NCBI GenBank assembly: GCA_016929175.1
Contig: JAFGJI010000233.1
Span: 1-5,935, forward strand
Direction of reading: 5' to 3'
DNA from: Thermoplasmatota archaeon
Lineage (GTDB): Archaea; Thermoplasmatota; Penumbrarchaeia; Penumbrarchaeales; Penumbrarchaeaceae
DNA length: 5,935 bases
A program made the translations under genes and the position numbers. The notes below the pieces were generated by a model. The model was not told where the DNA came from and ran no database searches. It saw nothing but the letters and a program-made list of their open reading frames with translations. This document shows positions 1 through 5,598 of this stretch, one piece after another. Within the stretch, counting starts at the first letter, position 1. The number at the start of each line of letters is the position of its first letter.

Positions 1-1194
1 CAGCTGCCTCTCCGCAAGGACCTCGCTTTCGCCTGTCACGCTATCGATCAGCTCCACGGATAGCCTGTCCATGGCGTTTCGCAGCTCTTCGAAATATGTA
101 AGGTGGAACGCACCGACCGTGTCAGAGGATTCCAAATGGGCCATTCCAAGCTGTGGGTACAAGTAAGGTCCAATGATGTTGGAATTCAACACCATTGTTA
201 TTGCCAGTTCCTCCGGTGTCATATCCGGATCTTCGATGAGGGTCTCCCAGACGTCCTTCATTTCAATATTGCCGGTCAAGTACATGTCCTCTCCGGTGTC
301 CCCGACCGCCATCGGCTCGTATCCGACCAGGATATCTGCCGCGTTTGATACTTCGTAACCGAACTCTAGGTTCGCCATGAAGCAGGCGTCCATGGACATT
401 ACATCTATCCTCTGACCGTTCTTCTTTACCGAGTTCTCGAGAGCTTCACCGATCTCCCAGGATTCAAGAAATGCCCCATCGCTTGTCTCATCTATACCTG
501 CCCCCAACCAGCCGGCACCGTGGTCCATGAAATGGAGGTTGAAATGCTCCGCGGGAAACATCTCCATAGCCCAGGTAACATATCCACAAAGGACTTCGGA
601 GCTTCCAGTGTTGAGCTCGTCGGTCCAATCCGGATCGATGGAGGAGACGGGGTAGCAATATGACGTTCCCTTCTGGATGAACAGGAACTCGCAGTCCCCT
701 TCGATCTCCTGATCCACAAGGGCTACCAGATTCACTTCCTCTGTCGAACCGAACAGTTCCAGATGGTAAAGATCGGATTCCCAGGCCTCCATTGGACCGA
801 TCGAGTTGTCGTAGGCCACGTAGAATATCAATGTCCATTTCCTTTCTGGCTGCCTTTCCAGGTCAGGGATCTCGGGCATGGGTTCTTCCGGATCATGATC
901 CGGACCCGGTTCCGGTCCGGGCTCATCATGGAGATCGTCATCCGGCGGAGGTTCGATAGTATCGTCCGGAGTCGGAAGGAGAGGTCCTTCATCGTCAGAG
1001 TCCCCGTCAGGAAGAACCGGCCCCTCATTTCCATTATCATCCCTTAAAAGGTCGGCGCCCCGATCGTTACCATCGTTCCTCGGCCAGTATGCCATTGTCC
1101 CCACTGCTATCAGGATAACGACCGATAATGCAACAAGACCGAGGACGGTGCTCTTCCTTCCCGACAACTCTCTCCGCTCCGGTGGTTCATTCAC
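1..1194 (-). CDS. Membrane-anchored clostripain-like cysteine protease (peptidase family C11), C-terminus beyond window
   Basis: The minus-strand frame is open from 1344 down to position 1 and gives 398 residues from a GTG at 1194; the C-terminus lies outside the window. Residues 1-18 are hydrophilic and basic (RRE, GRKS). Residues 19-36 form one hydrophobic helix (LVALSVVILIAVGTMAYW), read as an uncleaved signal anchor that puts the rest outside the cell. Residues 39-118 are a low-complexity stalk very rich in D, E, P and G. The catalytic domain begins at KWTLIFYVAYDNS (119-131), the usual first strand of C11 proteases. His225 in MDHGAGW (223-229) and Cys271 in DACFMANLEF (269-278) match the catalytic His and Cys of clostripain. 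Such enzymes cut after basic residues, often with Ca2+ and self-processing; specificity here is unknown. The start is uncertain: a TTG at 1167, preceded by GGAGCGGAGAGAG and still before the helix, is a fair alternative and would suit a TATA-like CATATATC at 1200-1207 (minus strand). No strong ribosome site precedes the GTG. Confidence 0.9.
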   Translation of the reverse strand, partial: MNEPPERRELSGRKSTVLGLVALSVVILIAVGTMAYWPRNDGNDRGADLLRDDNGNEGPVLPDGDSDDEGPLLPTPDDTIEPPPDDDLHDEPGPEPGPDHDPEEPMPEIPDLERQPERKWTLIFYVAYDNSIGPMEAWESDLYHLELFGSTEEVNLVALVDQEIEGDCEFLFIQKGTSYCYPVSSIDPDWTDELNTGSSEVLCGYVTWAMEMFPAEHFNLHFMDHGAGWLGAGIDETSDGAFLESWEIGEALENSVKKNGQRIDVMSMDACFMANLEFGYEVSNAADILVGYEPMAVGDTGEDMYLTGNIEMKDVWETLIEDPDMTPEELAITMVLNSNIIGPYLYPQLGMAHLESSDTVGAFHLTYFEELRNAMDRLSVELIDSVTGESEVLAERQL

Positions 1195-1205
1195 GGGTTG
1201 GATAT

Positions 1206-1541
1206 ATGATGCTTGTGGAACTTCAATTGAAACAAAGGATCGCAGACAGGGCAATGAAAAGATCAAAGTGGCCGGGGATCGAGGAATGTCGCGGAATGGA
1301 ACCTGCAAAGGACCATGGCCTGCTGATGTCCACACCAGTCGCGTTCAGACATCCGCTTCCGAACAGAAAATGGGTCCGTGCCAGGTTTGACCTGACGAGC
1401 AGGTATCTTCCCTTTACATCAATGACAAGAGGTTCTCTTTTCAAGGAAGCGAATGAAAATGGAGATCCGTGGTTTTTCATGGTTTCCTATGGTACTCCAT
1501 TCATTACGAAACCTATAATTAGTGATGTCACTGATTATTGA
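1206..1541 (+). CDS. Doubtful small ORF in the divergent intergenic region
   Basis: This is an open frame of 111 codons starting at tandem ATGs (1206 and 1209), only 11 bases from the GTG of the divergent protease. It ends at a TGA at 1539-1541, inside the promoter of the next gene. The product would be basic and hydrophilic with an aromatic C-terminal part (GDPWFFMVSYGTPF) and no domain I recognise. Codons look ordinary for the neighbourhood (AGG and AGA arginine). Against it being real: no ribosome site, no free promoter space to its left, overlap with the downstream TATA box, and an 85-codon open frame on the opposite strand across the same bases. It could be a gene remnant or chance. Nothing else was recognised in 1195-1507. 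Confidence 0.2.
   Translation: MMLVELQLKQRIADRAMKRSKWPGIEECRGMEPAKDHGLLMSTPVAFRHPLPNRKWVRARFDLTSRYLPFTSMTRGSLFKEANENGDPWFFMVSYGTPFITKPIISDVTDY
1508..1520 (+). promoter_or_regulatory. Archaeal promoter (BRE plus TATA box) of the surface-protein gene
   Basis: GAAACC (1508-1513) resembles a purine-rich BRE and is followed by TATAATT (1514-1520). With usual archaeal spacing, transcription would start near 1541-1544. That leaves a leader of about 27 bases before the ATG at 1570 and puts the upstream ATG at 1522 before the predicted start site. A hyphenated palindrome AGTGA-TG-TCACT (1521-1532) follows the TATA box at once and could be an operator. Confidence 0.5.
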
Positions 1542-1569
1542 ATTCAGAATTCCTGATGGGGATGGTAAA

Positions 1570-4500
1570 ATGCTGATGCGAGATAAAGGCGTATTGTTCG
1601 GGTTGATATGTGTTCTGCTGCTGGGGATATCGGCTGTTTCCTTCATTCCAACGGCTGCGGAAGGTGCCGAGACCGGTTATTTTCATGTCTACGTGGAAGC
1701 CTCGGATATCCAGGGTCCGATAGCCGGTGCCTATGTGGCCATAGATGATGATATCACATGGATCACCGAGAAGGACGGGATATGTACTCCGACAGGTATA
1801 GAGTTCGGTGTCCATAACATCACCGTGTTCGCCAAAGGTTACAAGGCAAGCATGCAGAAAGTGGAGTTCATCAGGAACGGAACGACCTACAATTTCGTCC
1901 TTGACCCCAAGGAGGAGGTAAGGGAGGGGATCATAAAAGGGAAGGTCTACCTCGAAGCATATCTGCCCCCGTACGACGCCGGGGAAGCGATCGTTGGGAT
2001 CGATTCCCTCGGTGCTGCACCTGTCTCCGATATGGTGGATGTCTATCCGACGGACGACCCCCTCATCGGAGAGTATTACGTGATCGTGCAGCCGGGGGAT
2101 TATGACCCGTGGTGCTTTGCCTACGGGCATGTGCCTCAGCACCTGCCCTCGGTGACAGTGGGCCCGGGCCAGGTCGCCTATGTCGATTTCCACCTGAAGT
2201 TCACCGGAATGAAGGAAAGCGGCCTTGCAGGCAATGTTACCGATTCGGTGACGGGCGATCCCATTTCCGGGGCAACTGTCATCGCGACGAACGGTGTATC
2301 CACATTCGTCACCTCGACCGACAGCTACGGCTTCTATTTCTTTATCAGCCCACCCGCAGGCTCCTACACGCTCATAGCGGCATCATCCAGCTATGATCCG
2401 GGAACCGCATCAGGCACTGTCAACTGGGGACAGATCACATACGTCGATATCCAGTTGAAAAAGGCTGATGGCAAAAGGACCATTCTATGGGGTTTCGTCT
2501 ACGGGAACGGTATTCCGCTCTCCACGGGGAACGTTTTCACGGACGTGCCCCACGTGGTGAACACGCACGCAATGGGTATTTCGGGCCTCTATGTGATAAT
2601 GGACTTCCCCGGTGACGAGAACCACCTGGTGGGTGCCACCGCCCCGGGATACTTCCCCGTGTCGATGAACATCACCGTTCCTACGGGGGCCGTCCAGAGG
2701 CAGGACTTCTACCTGCAGGGCGGGGACAAGAGGACCGCGGTGCTCATAGCATCCGTTTACGAAGAAGGCACCGGGCTGGATGTAAACGGCTCGACGGTCC
2801 TTCTCGACAATCCCGGTACCTTCTCGGATTCACAATATTCAGGTTCCGCATCAAATACCGTGGTCTGGGTGGGGATCCCCGCCTGGGGTTCCTACTCCAT
2901 GAACTGCCTGGTGGCTGGTTATACCTTCGTCAGCTACGATATACCGCCCGGTACGGGACCTTATCTCCCCTCGGATACCTTTGCACTCACGTTCGGAACG
3001 GTCAACCATGCTGAACTGTTCATGAAAAAGACCGAGACCGGGGAGAAGGCAAAGATCTGGGGATACGTGACCGATGCCACATACAGCTCGAACATAGCAG
3101 GATGCCCGATACTCGACATTACCGGGAATATGACCCTCTTCTCCACCACCGACGCTGTCGGTTTTTACATCGAATACGTGTCCCCGGACACCTATACTCT
3201 GGTGGCCCTCCCGCCCGGAGCCTACCTGATCATGAACTACGACCATGCTACCGGGATCTGGGGATGGGGTCCATGGACGGGTACCGTCGCACCGGGAGAA
3301 TCCAGGCACGTGGATTACGTGGTAAAGACCGAGAAGGAGGGCAGTATGCTCATCAGCGGACAGGTCGTGATGGAGGGGACCGGGGACCCGGTCTCTGCGT
3401 TCGACCTGGAAGCAACGAGCCCGTCGACCACTGTTCTCTATGATTCCACCCCCTCAACGGGCTTCTTCCTGTTCTCCCCTCTATGGGAAACGGGGGTGTG
3501 GACCGTCTACGGAAACCATTCTTCCCTTTACGTGGTCAATGTTGAATACTGGCTGCTCACTACCGGAACGCACCACAGCTCCACCACCCTGCCGATATCC
3601 TTCAATCTGACGTACACCGACTGCATGTGGGTGAAGATAACCGTGCAGAAGGAGGTTCCGAACAACAGGACCCAGATATGGGGATACGTCTATGTTGATT
3701 CCATAGGTGGATACACTTCTCATTTCTCGAGCGTCCTCGATCTTTCCGGGGCCATGACCGTATTCGACGTTACGGACTCAACCGGTCATTACCAGAGGTT
3801 CGTTTCCCCCGGCACCTTCACACTGATGCCCCTTGCTGTGGGTGGATACTCCGTCCTTTCTTACGACTACGCCACGGGAACCCTTTCCACCGCCCCGTGG
3901 AACGGGATCGTTTCAGCAGGGGAATCAAGGCATGTGGACTTCGTCATGAAGCAGGACCGGGAATCGGCGAAGATCGCGGGACAGGTGGTGATGGCTGCCA
4001 CGAACGCACCCGTATCGGGGTTCCACGTGGGTATATCGTCCGGATCGTTGAGCTACACGGAGACCACTCCCTCCAACGGTTTCTTCGTGTTCCCGCCCAT
4101 TTATCTCTTCTCGACATGGGAGCTCAACGGTTTCCATCCATCACTCTACGTCGTGGAGGTGAAGTACCATCTGTGGCCCAGCGGATCGGTCTCCACCTCT
4201 CCGGTGCTCCCTGTGAACTTCGCCATCGCGATGACGGACATCATGTGGGTGGAGATCATAGTGTCCCAGCAGGAGCCGCAGGTATCGAAGCTCTACGGGA
4301 ACGTCTACAAGCTCTTCACCTACGCCCCGGCGGCCGGTTCAATGGTCCGCATCTATCAGAACCCCGGATTGATACTTGTTGACACGCTGACAGCCGATCC
4401 CGGCGGTTACTACGAGAAATACCTCTCCCCGGGAGATTACTATGTCAAGGCGTCCCTTTCGGGATACGCGGCCTCATCCGCGAACGTGGTAATGACCACC

Positions 4501-4986
4501 GGGTCCATCATCTACCAGCCCTTCTACCTGTTCCCCAGGATCATCCCGATCCCGCTGCCGCTGAACATCTCCATCAGGTTCGTCAACGAGAAGAACGACA
4601 CACCGGTGGCCGGGCTCAAGGTCTCAATTGCGGGGGTGGCCGATCTTGTGACGGACGGGGAGGGGATGGTAAGGTTCGGAATCCCCGAGGCGGGAGAGTA
4701 TTCCATCCGGATCGGTGCCGCGTCAGGGGTCCTCTACGATGCGAACGGGAACAAGGTGGGGGAGTTCGTGTCCCCCTTGAAGCTGGAATCCAACGAGACC
4801 TACACGGCGAAGGTGACCCTGTATCGGGAGATCATCATCGAAACAGGCGGCGATACCAGGGATGCAAAGGAGAACGTCATCCCCGATATAGGTTGGTTGG
4901 GGATCCTTCTATTGGTCCTCATCATAGGATTCATAGTGGGTTTCGTTGTCAGGAAACCGAAGAACACCTCCGATATCGAGGAGTGA
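1570..4986 (+). CDS. Large secreted, membrane-anchored surface protein with multiple carboxypeptidase-regulatory-like (Ig-type) repeats
   Basis: The product is 1138 residues from the ATG at 1570. This start gives a clean signal peptide (MLMRDK, hydrophobic core ~7-25, likely cleavage near AEGAE at 30-34) and follows a purine-rich GGGGATGGT. The frame also has an ATG at 1522, but that adds 16 polar residues. The body is about eleven beta-sandwich modules of the CarboxypepD_reg/transthyretin-like type, at roughly 35-115, 121-212, 215-299, 303-383, 389-490, 494-590, 592-700, 701-797, 799-904, 906-988 and 998-1090. The clearest is 217-299, with GNVTDSVTGDPISGATV, then a DSYGFY turn and GSYTL. Many modules close on a strand like GQxxYVDxxLK (201-210, 287-297, 576-586, 783-793). 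There are twelve N-x-S/T sites outside the cell. The C-terminus is a helix (1109-1127) and a short tail RKPKNTSDIEE. No protease or other catalytic motif and no sortase or PGF-type signal is visible. Likely roles are adhesion, cell-surface structure or polymer binding; the divergent protease neighbour suggests extracellular protein use, but this is inference. Confidence 0.88.
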   Translation: MLMRDKGVLFGLICVLLLGISAVSFIPTAAEGAETGYFHVYVEASDIQGPIAGAYVAIDDDITWITEKDGICTPTGIEFGVHNITVFAKGYKASMQKVEFIRNGTTYNFVLDPKEEVREGIIKGKVYLEAYLPPYDAGEAIVGIDSLGAAPVSDMVDVYPTDDPLIGEYYVIVQPGDYDPWCFAYGHVPQHLPSVTVGPGQVAYVDFHLKFTGMKESGLAGNVTDSVTGDPISGATVIATNGVSTFVTSTDSYGFYFFISPPAGSYTLIAASSSYDPGTASGTVNWGQITYVDIQLKKADGKRTILWGFVYGNGIPLSTGNVFTDVPHVVNTHAMGISGLYVIMDFPGDENHLVGATAPGYFPVSMNITVPTGAVQRQDFYLQGGDKRTAVLIASVYEEGTGLDVNGSTVLLDNPGTFSDSQYSGSASNTVVWVGIPAWGSYSMNCLVAGYTFVSYDIPPGTGPYLPSDTFALTFGTVNHAELFMKKTETGEKAKIWGYVTDATYSSNIAGCPILDITGNMTLFSTTDAVGFYIEYVSPDTYTLVALPPGAYLIMNYDHATGIWGWGPWTGTVAPGESRHVDYVVKTEKEGSMLISGQVVMEGTGDPVSAFDLEATSPSTTVLYDSTPSTGFFLFSPLWETGVWTVYGNHSSLYVVNVEYWLLTTGTHHSSTTLPISFNLTYTDCMWVKITVQKEVPNNRTQIWGYVYVDSIGGYTSHFSSVLDLSGAMTVFDVTDSTGHYQRFVSPGTFTLMPLAVGGYSVLSYDYATGTLSTAPWNGIVSAGESRHVDFVMKQDRESAKIAGQVVMAATNAPVSGFHVGISSGSLSYTETTPSNGFFVFPPIYLFSTWELNGFHPSLYVVEVKYHLWPSGSVSTSPVLPVNFAIAMTDIMWVEIIVSQQEPQVSKLYGNVYKLFTYAPAAGSMVRIYQNPGLILVDTLTADPGGYYEKYLSPGDYYVKASLSGYAASSANVVMTTGSIIYQPFYLFPRIIPIPLPLNISIRFVNEKNDTPVAGLKVSIAGVADLVTDGEGMVRFGIPEAGEYSIRIGAASGVLYDANGNKVGEFVSPLKLESNETYTAKVTLYREIIIETGGDTRDAKENVIPDIGWLGILLLVLIIGFIVGFVVRKPKNTSDIEE
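3052..4287 (+). repeat. Tandem duplication of a ~206-residue two-module unit within the surface protein
   Basis: Unit A covers 3052-3672 (residues 495-701) and unit B covers 3673-4287 (residues 702-906). Matching landmarks keep a constant 207-residue offset: IWGYV (W497/W704), NYDHATG against SYDYATG, GESRHVD in both, GQVVM (from G597 and G804), SLYVV and MWV near the end. A third, half-length copy starts at KLYGNVYKL (Y909) and keeps only the first module. The copies have diverged in protein and DNA, so this is an old duplication and not a recent slippage repeat. Confidence 0.85.
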
Positions 4987-5008
4987 TCCCGAAAGGGAAG
5001 ATGTAGTG

Positions 5009-5043
5009 GGGGCTCCGGGGAGGGCCCCATCTTTATTTTATTT
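5009..5043 (+). terminator. Hairpin plus T-rich terminator after the surface-protein gene
   Basis: GGGGCTC (5009-5015) pairs with GGGCCCC (5022-5028) as a 7-bp stem with one T-G wobble and a 6-base loop. The T-rich run ATCTTTATTTTATTT (5029-5043) follows directly. It begins 22 bases after the TGA of the surface-protein gene. In archaea the T-rich run alone may be enough. Confidence 0.6.
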
Positions 5044-5087
5044 GGATAGGTACTTACATGATATGGATATTATTACAAGATCACTTT

Positions 5088-5103
5088 ATAACGTCCATAA
5101 CGT
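5088..5103 (+). repeat. Direct repeat ATAACGT upstream of the cas3-fragment promoter
   Basis: ATAACGT occurs at 5088-5094 and again at 5097-5103, nine bases apart and so near one helical turn. The pair ends nine bases before the TATA box at 5112. This position suits an activator or repressor site, but two 7-mers in AT-rich DNA could be chance. Confidence 0.3.
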
Positions 5104-5119
5104 GAATACAATTATATAA
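5104..5119 (+). promoter_or_regulatory. Strong archaeal TATA promoter for the leader / cas3 fragment / AlbA_2 transcript
   Basis: TTATATAA (5112-5119) is close to the ideal archaeal box A and is preceded by the purine-leaning GAATACAA (5104-5111). Transcription would start near 5140-5143, which leaves a leader of about 160 bases before the cas3-fragment ATG. That is long for an archaeal mRNA and leaves room for leader control. Confidence 0.6.
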
Positions 5120-5120
5120 A

Positions 5121-5138
5121 AGTTGATCTTCATCAACT
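5121..5138. promoter_or_regulatory. Perfect palindrome just after the TATA box, candidate repressor operator
   Basis: AGTTGAT (5121-5127), CTTC, ATCAACT (5132-5138) is a perfect 7-bp inverted repeat of 18 bp. It begins one base after the TATA box and ends just before the predicted transcription start. A dimeric regulator bound here would block polymerase. The regulator is not in the window. It lies upstream of the likely transcript, so it is more easily read as a DNA site than as an RNA hairpin. Confidence 0.5.
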
Positions 5139-5177
5139 CTTCGGAAACCATTTGCCGGTTCCCCCGGAGGTGTAAAG

Positions 5178-5225
5178 TTGGATTTGAGTAAAAGAGAAAT
5201 AGAGATAAATGCATTAGGTTTGTAG
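5178..5225 (+). CDS. Possible 15-residue leader peptide with a perfect Shine-Dalgarno sequence
   Basis: GGAGGTG (5166-5172) is a full match to the archaeal Shine-Dalgarno core and lies 5 bases before a TTG at 5178. The frame encodes MDLSKREIEINALGL and stops at TAG 5223-5225. The same frame stays open after the stop to a TAA at 5301-5303, so this could instead be the start of a broken gene. The site lies between the promoter and the cas3 fragment, 79 bases before its ATG. No known peptide is recognised. The best ribosome site in the region serves this frame, which is why it is listed. Confidence 0.35.
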   Translation: MDLSKREIEINALGL

Positions 5226-5242
5226 AGGGATAAGAAGGGGGA

Positions 5243-5273
5243 CCTGAAGGGAACCGGTAGTATTCCCTTCAGG
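5243..5273 (+). ncRNA. Strong hairpin in the leader of the cas3 fragment
   Basis: CCTGAAGGGAA (5243-5253) and TTCCCTTCAGG (5263-5273) form a perfect 11-bp stem with a 9-base loop. No T-run follows, so it is not an ordinary intrinsic terminator. It ends 18 bases before the GGAGAG ribosome site (5292-5297) of the cas3 fragment and does not cover it. As RNA it could affect elongation, stability or ribosome access; as DNA it could be a protein-binding palindrome. Confidence 0.55.
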
Positions 5274-5304
5274 GACGATAGTCATTTCCGCGGAGAGTAA
5301 AAAA

Positions 5305-5598
5305 ATGAATTTCGATGAATTCTTCAAGAAAGCCTCCGGGCATGATGCCTTTCCTTTTCAGAAAAAGCTTGCACTCGAGCCGGGTCTCCCTCAACTTCTC
5401 GATATTCCAACAGGATGCGGAAAGACGGCGGCAGTGGTTCTGGCGTGGTTGTGGCGGCGAAGGTTCGCCGGGGAGGAGGTCAGGGAGAAGACGCCGCGAA
5501 GGCTGGTGTACTGTCTTCCAATGAGAGTACTCGTGGAGCAGACCAGGGATAATTGCGTGAACATCTCTACGCAAAACAATGTGGGAGGGGCAACGTGA
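5305..5598 (+). CDS. cas3: Truncated CRISPR-associated helicase Cas3 (N-terminal fragment, 97 residues)
   Basis: The ATG at 5305 follows GGAGAG (5292-5297) at normal spacing. Residues 1-83 match the N-terminus of the superfamily 2 Cas3 helicase, with a style I associate with type I-G (formerly I-U) systems. Visible are an opening FDEFFKKASGH, a Q motif around FPFQ (Gln19), Walker A in IPTGCGKT (34-41, Lys40), LAWLWRRR (46-53), and motif Ia in YCLPMRVLVEQTRDN (69-83). Residues 84-97 (CVNISTQNNVGGAT) do not resemble Cas3 and lead to a stop. Full Cas3 proteins have many hundreds of residues. The DExH box, second RecA domain and any HD nuclease are missing, so this fragment cannot unwind or cut DNA by the normal mechanism. 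There is no frameshift or stop before residue 83, which points to a clean break near 5553 by recombination or insertion, not slow decay. Its stop overlaps the next start (GTGA). It may be a dead remnant or a retained small ATP-binding peptide. Cas3 identity is firm; subtype is less so. Confidence 0.85.
   Translation: MNFDEFFKKASGHDAFPFQKKLALEPGLPQLLDIPTGCGKTAAVVLAWLWRRRFAGEEVREKTPRRLVYCLPMRVLVEQTRDNCVNISTQNNVGGAT

Larger units (their letters stand above)
5143..5273 (+). promoter_or_regulatory. Attenuator-like set of competing leader structures
   Basis: Three pairings can be read here. First, GGAA(A)CC (5143-5149) pairs with GGTTCC (5157-5162) with one bulged A. Second, CCGGTTCCC (5155-5163) pairs perfectly with GGGAACCGG (5249-5257), extendable to 12 pairs (5152-5163 with 5249-5260) using wobbles. 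Third is the 11-bp hairpin 5243-5273. Pairing 2 uses bases needed by both 1 and 3, so it excludes each of them. The mini-ORF and its Shine-Dalgarno lie inside the loop of pairing 2. This is the layout of a translation-coupled attenuator, but no terminator tract is visible and the function is inferred. Confidence 0.35.

Noticed and set aside
488..838. Open frames on the minus strand in other phases across the protease
   Set aside because: The clostripain catalytic motifs are in a different, uninterrupted frame covering the same bases.
1522..1569. Earlier in-frame ATG for the surface-protein gene
   Set aside because: It lies two bases after the TATA box, before the predicted transcription start, and would put 16 polar residues ahead of a well-formed signal peptide.
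1528..2193. 221-codon open frame on the minus strand
   Set aside because: It is antisense to the signal peptide and first modules of the surface protein, which has clear domain structure; the antisense product has no recognisable features.
4858..4986. Sortase or archaeosortase (LPXTG / PGF-CTERM) signal on the surface protein
   Set aside because: The C-terminus has only a hydrophobic helix and a short mixed-charge tail; no such motif precedes the helix.
5243..5273. Intrinsic terminator
   Set aside because: The stem is strong, but the bases after it (GACGATAGTCATTTCC) contain no T-run.
4987..5304. CRISPR array or leader repeats beside the cas3 fragment
   Set aside because: No repeat of CRISPR length recurs; only short inverted and direct repeats are present.
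5226..5552. AGGGATAA at 5226-5233 and 5545-5552 as a target-site duplication around the junction
   Set aside because: The two copies flank the cas3 fragment and not an inserted element, no terminal inverted repeats are seen, and an 8-base match is easily chance.
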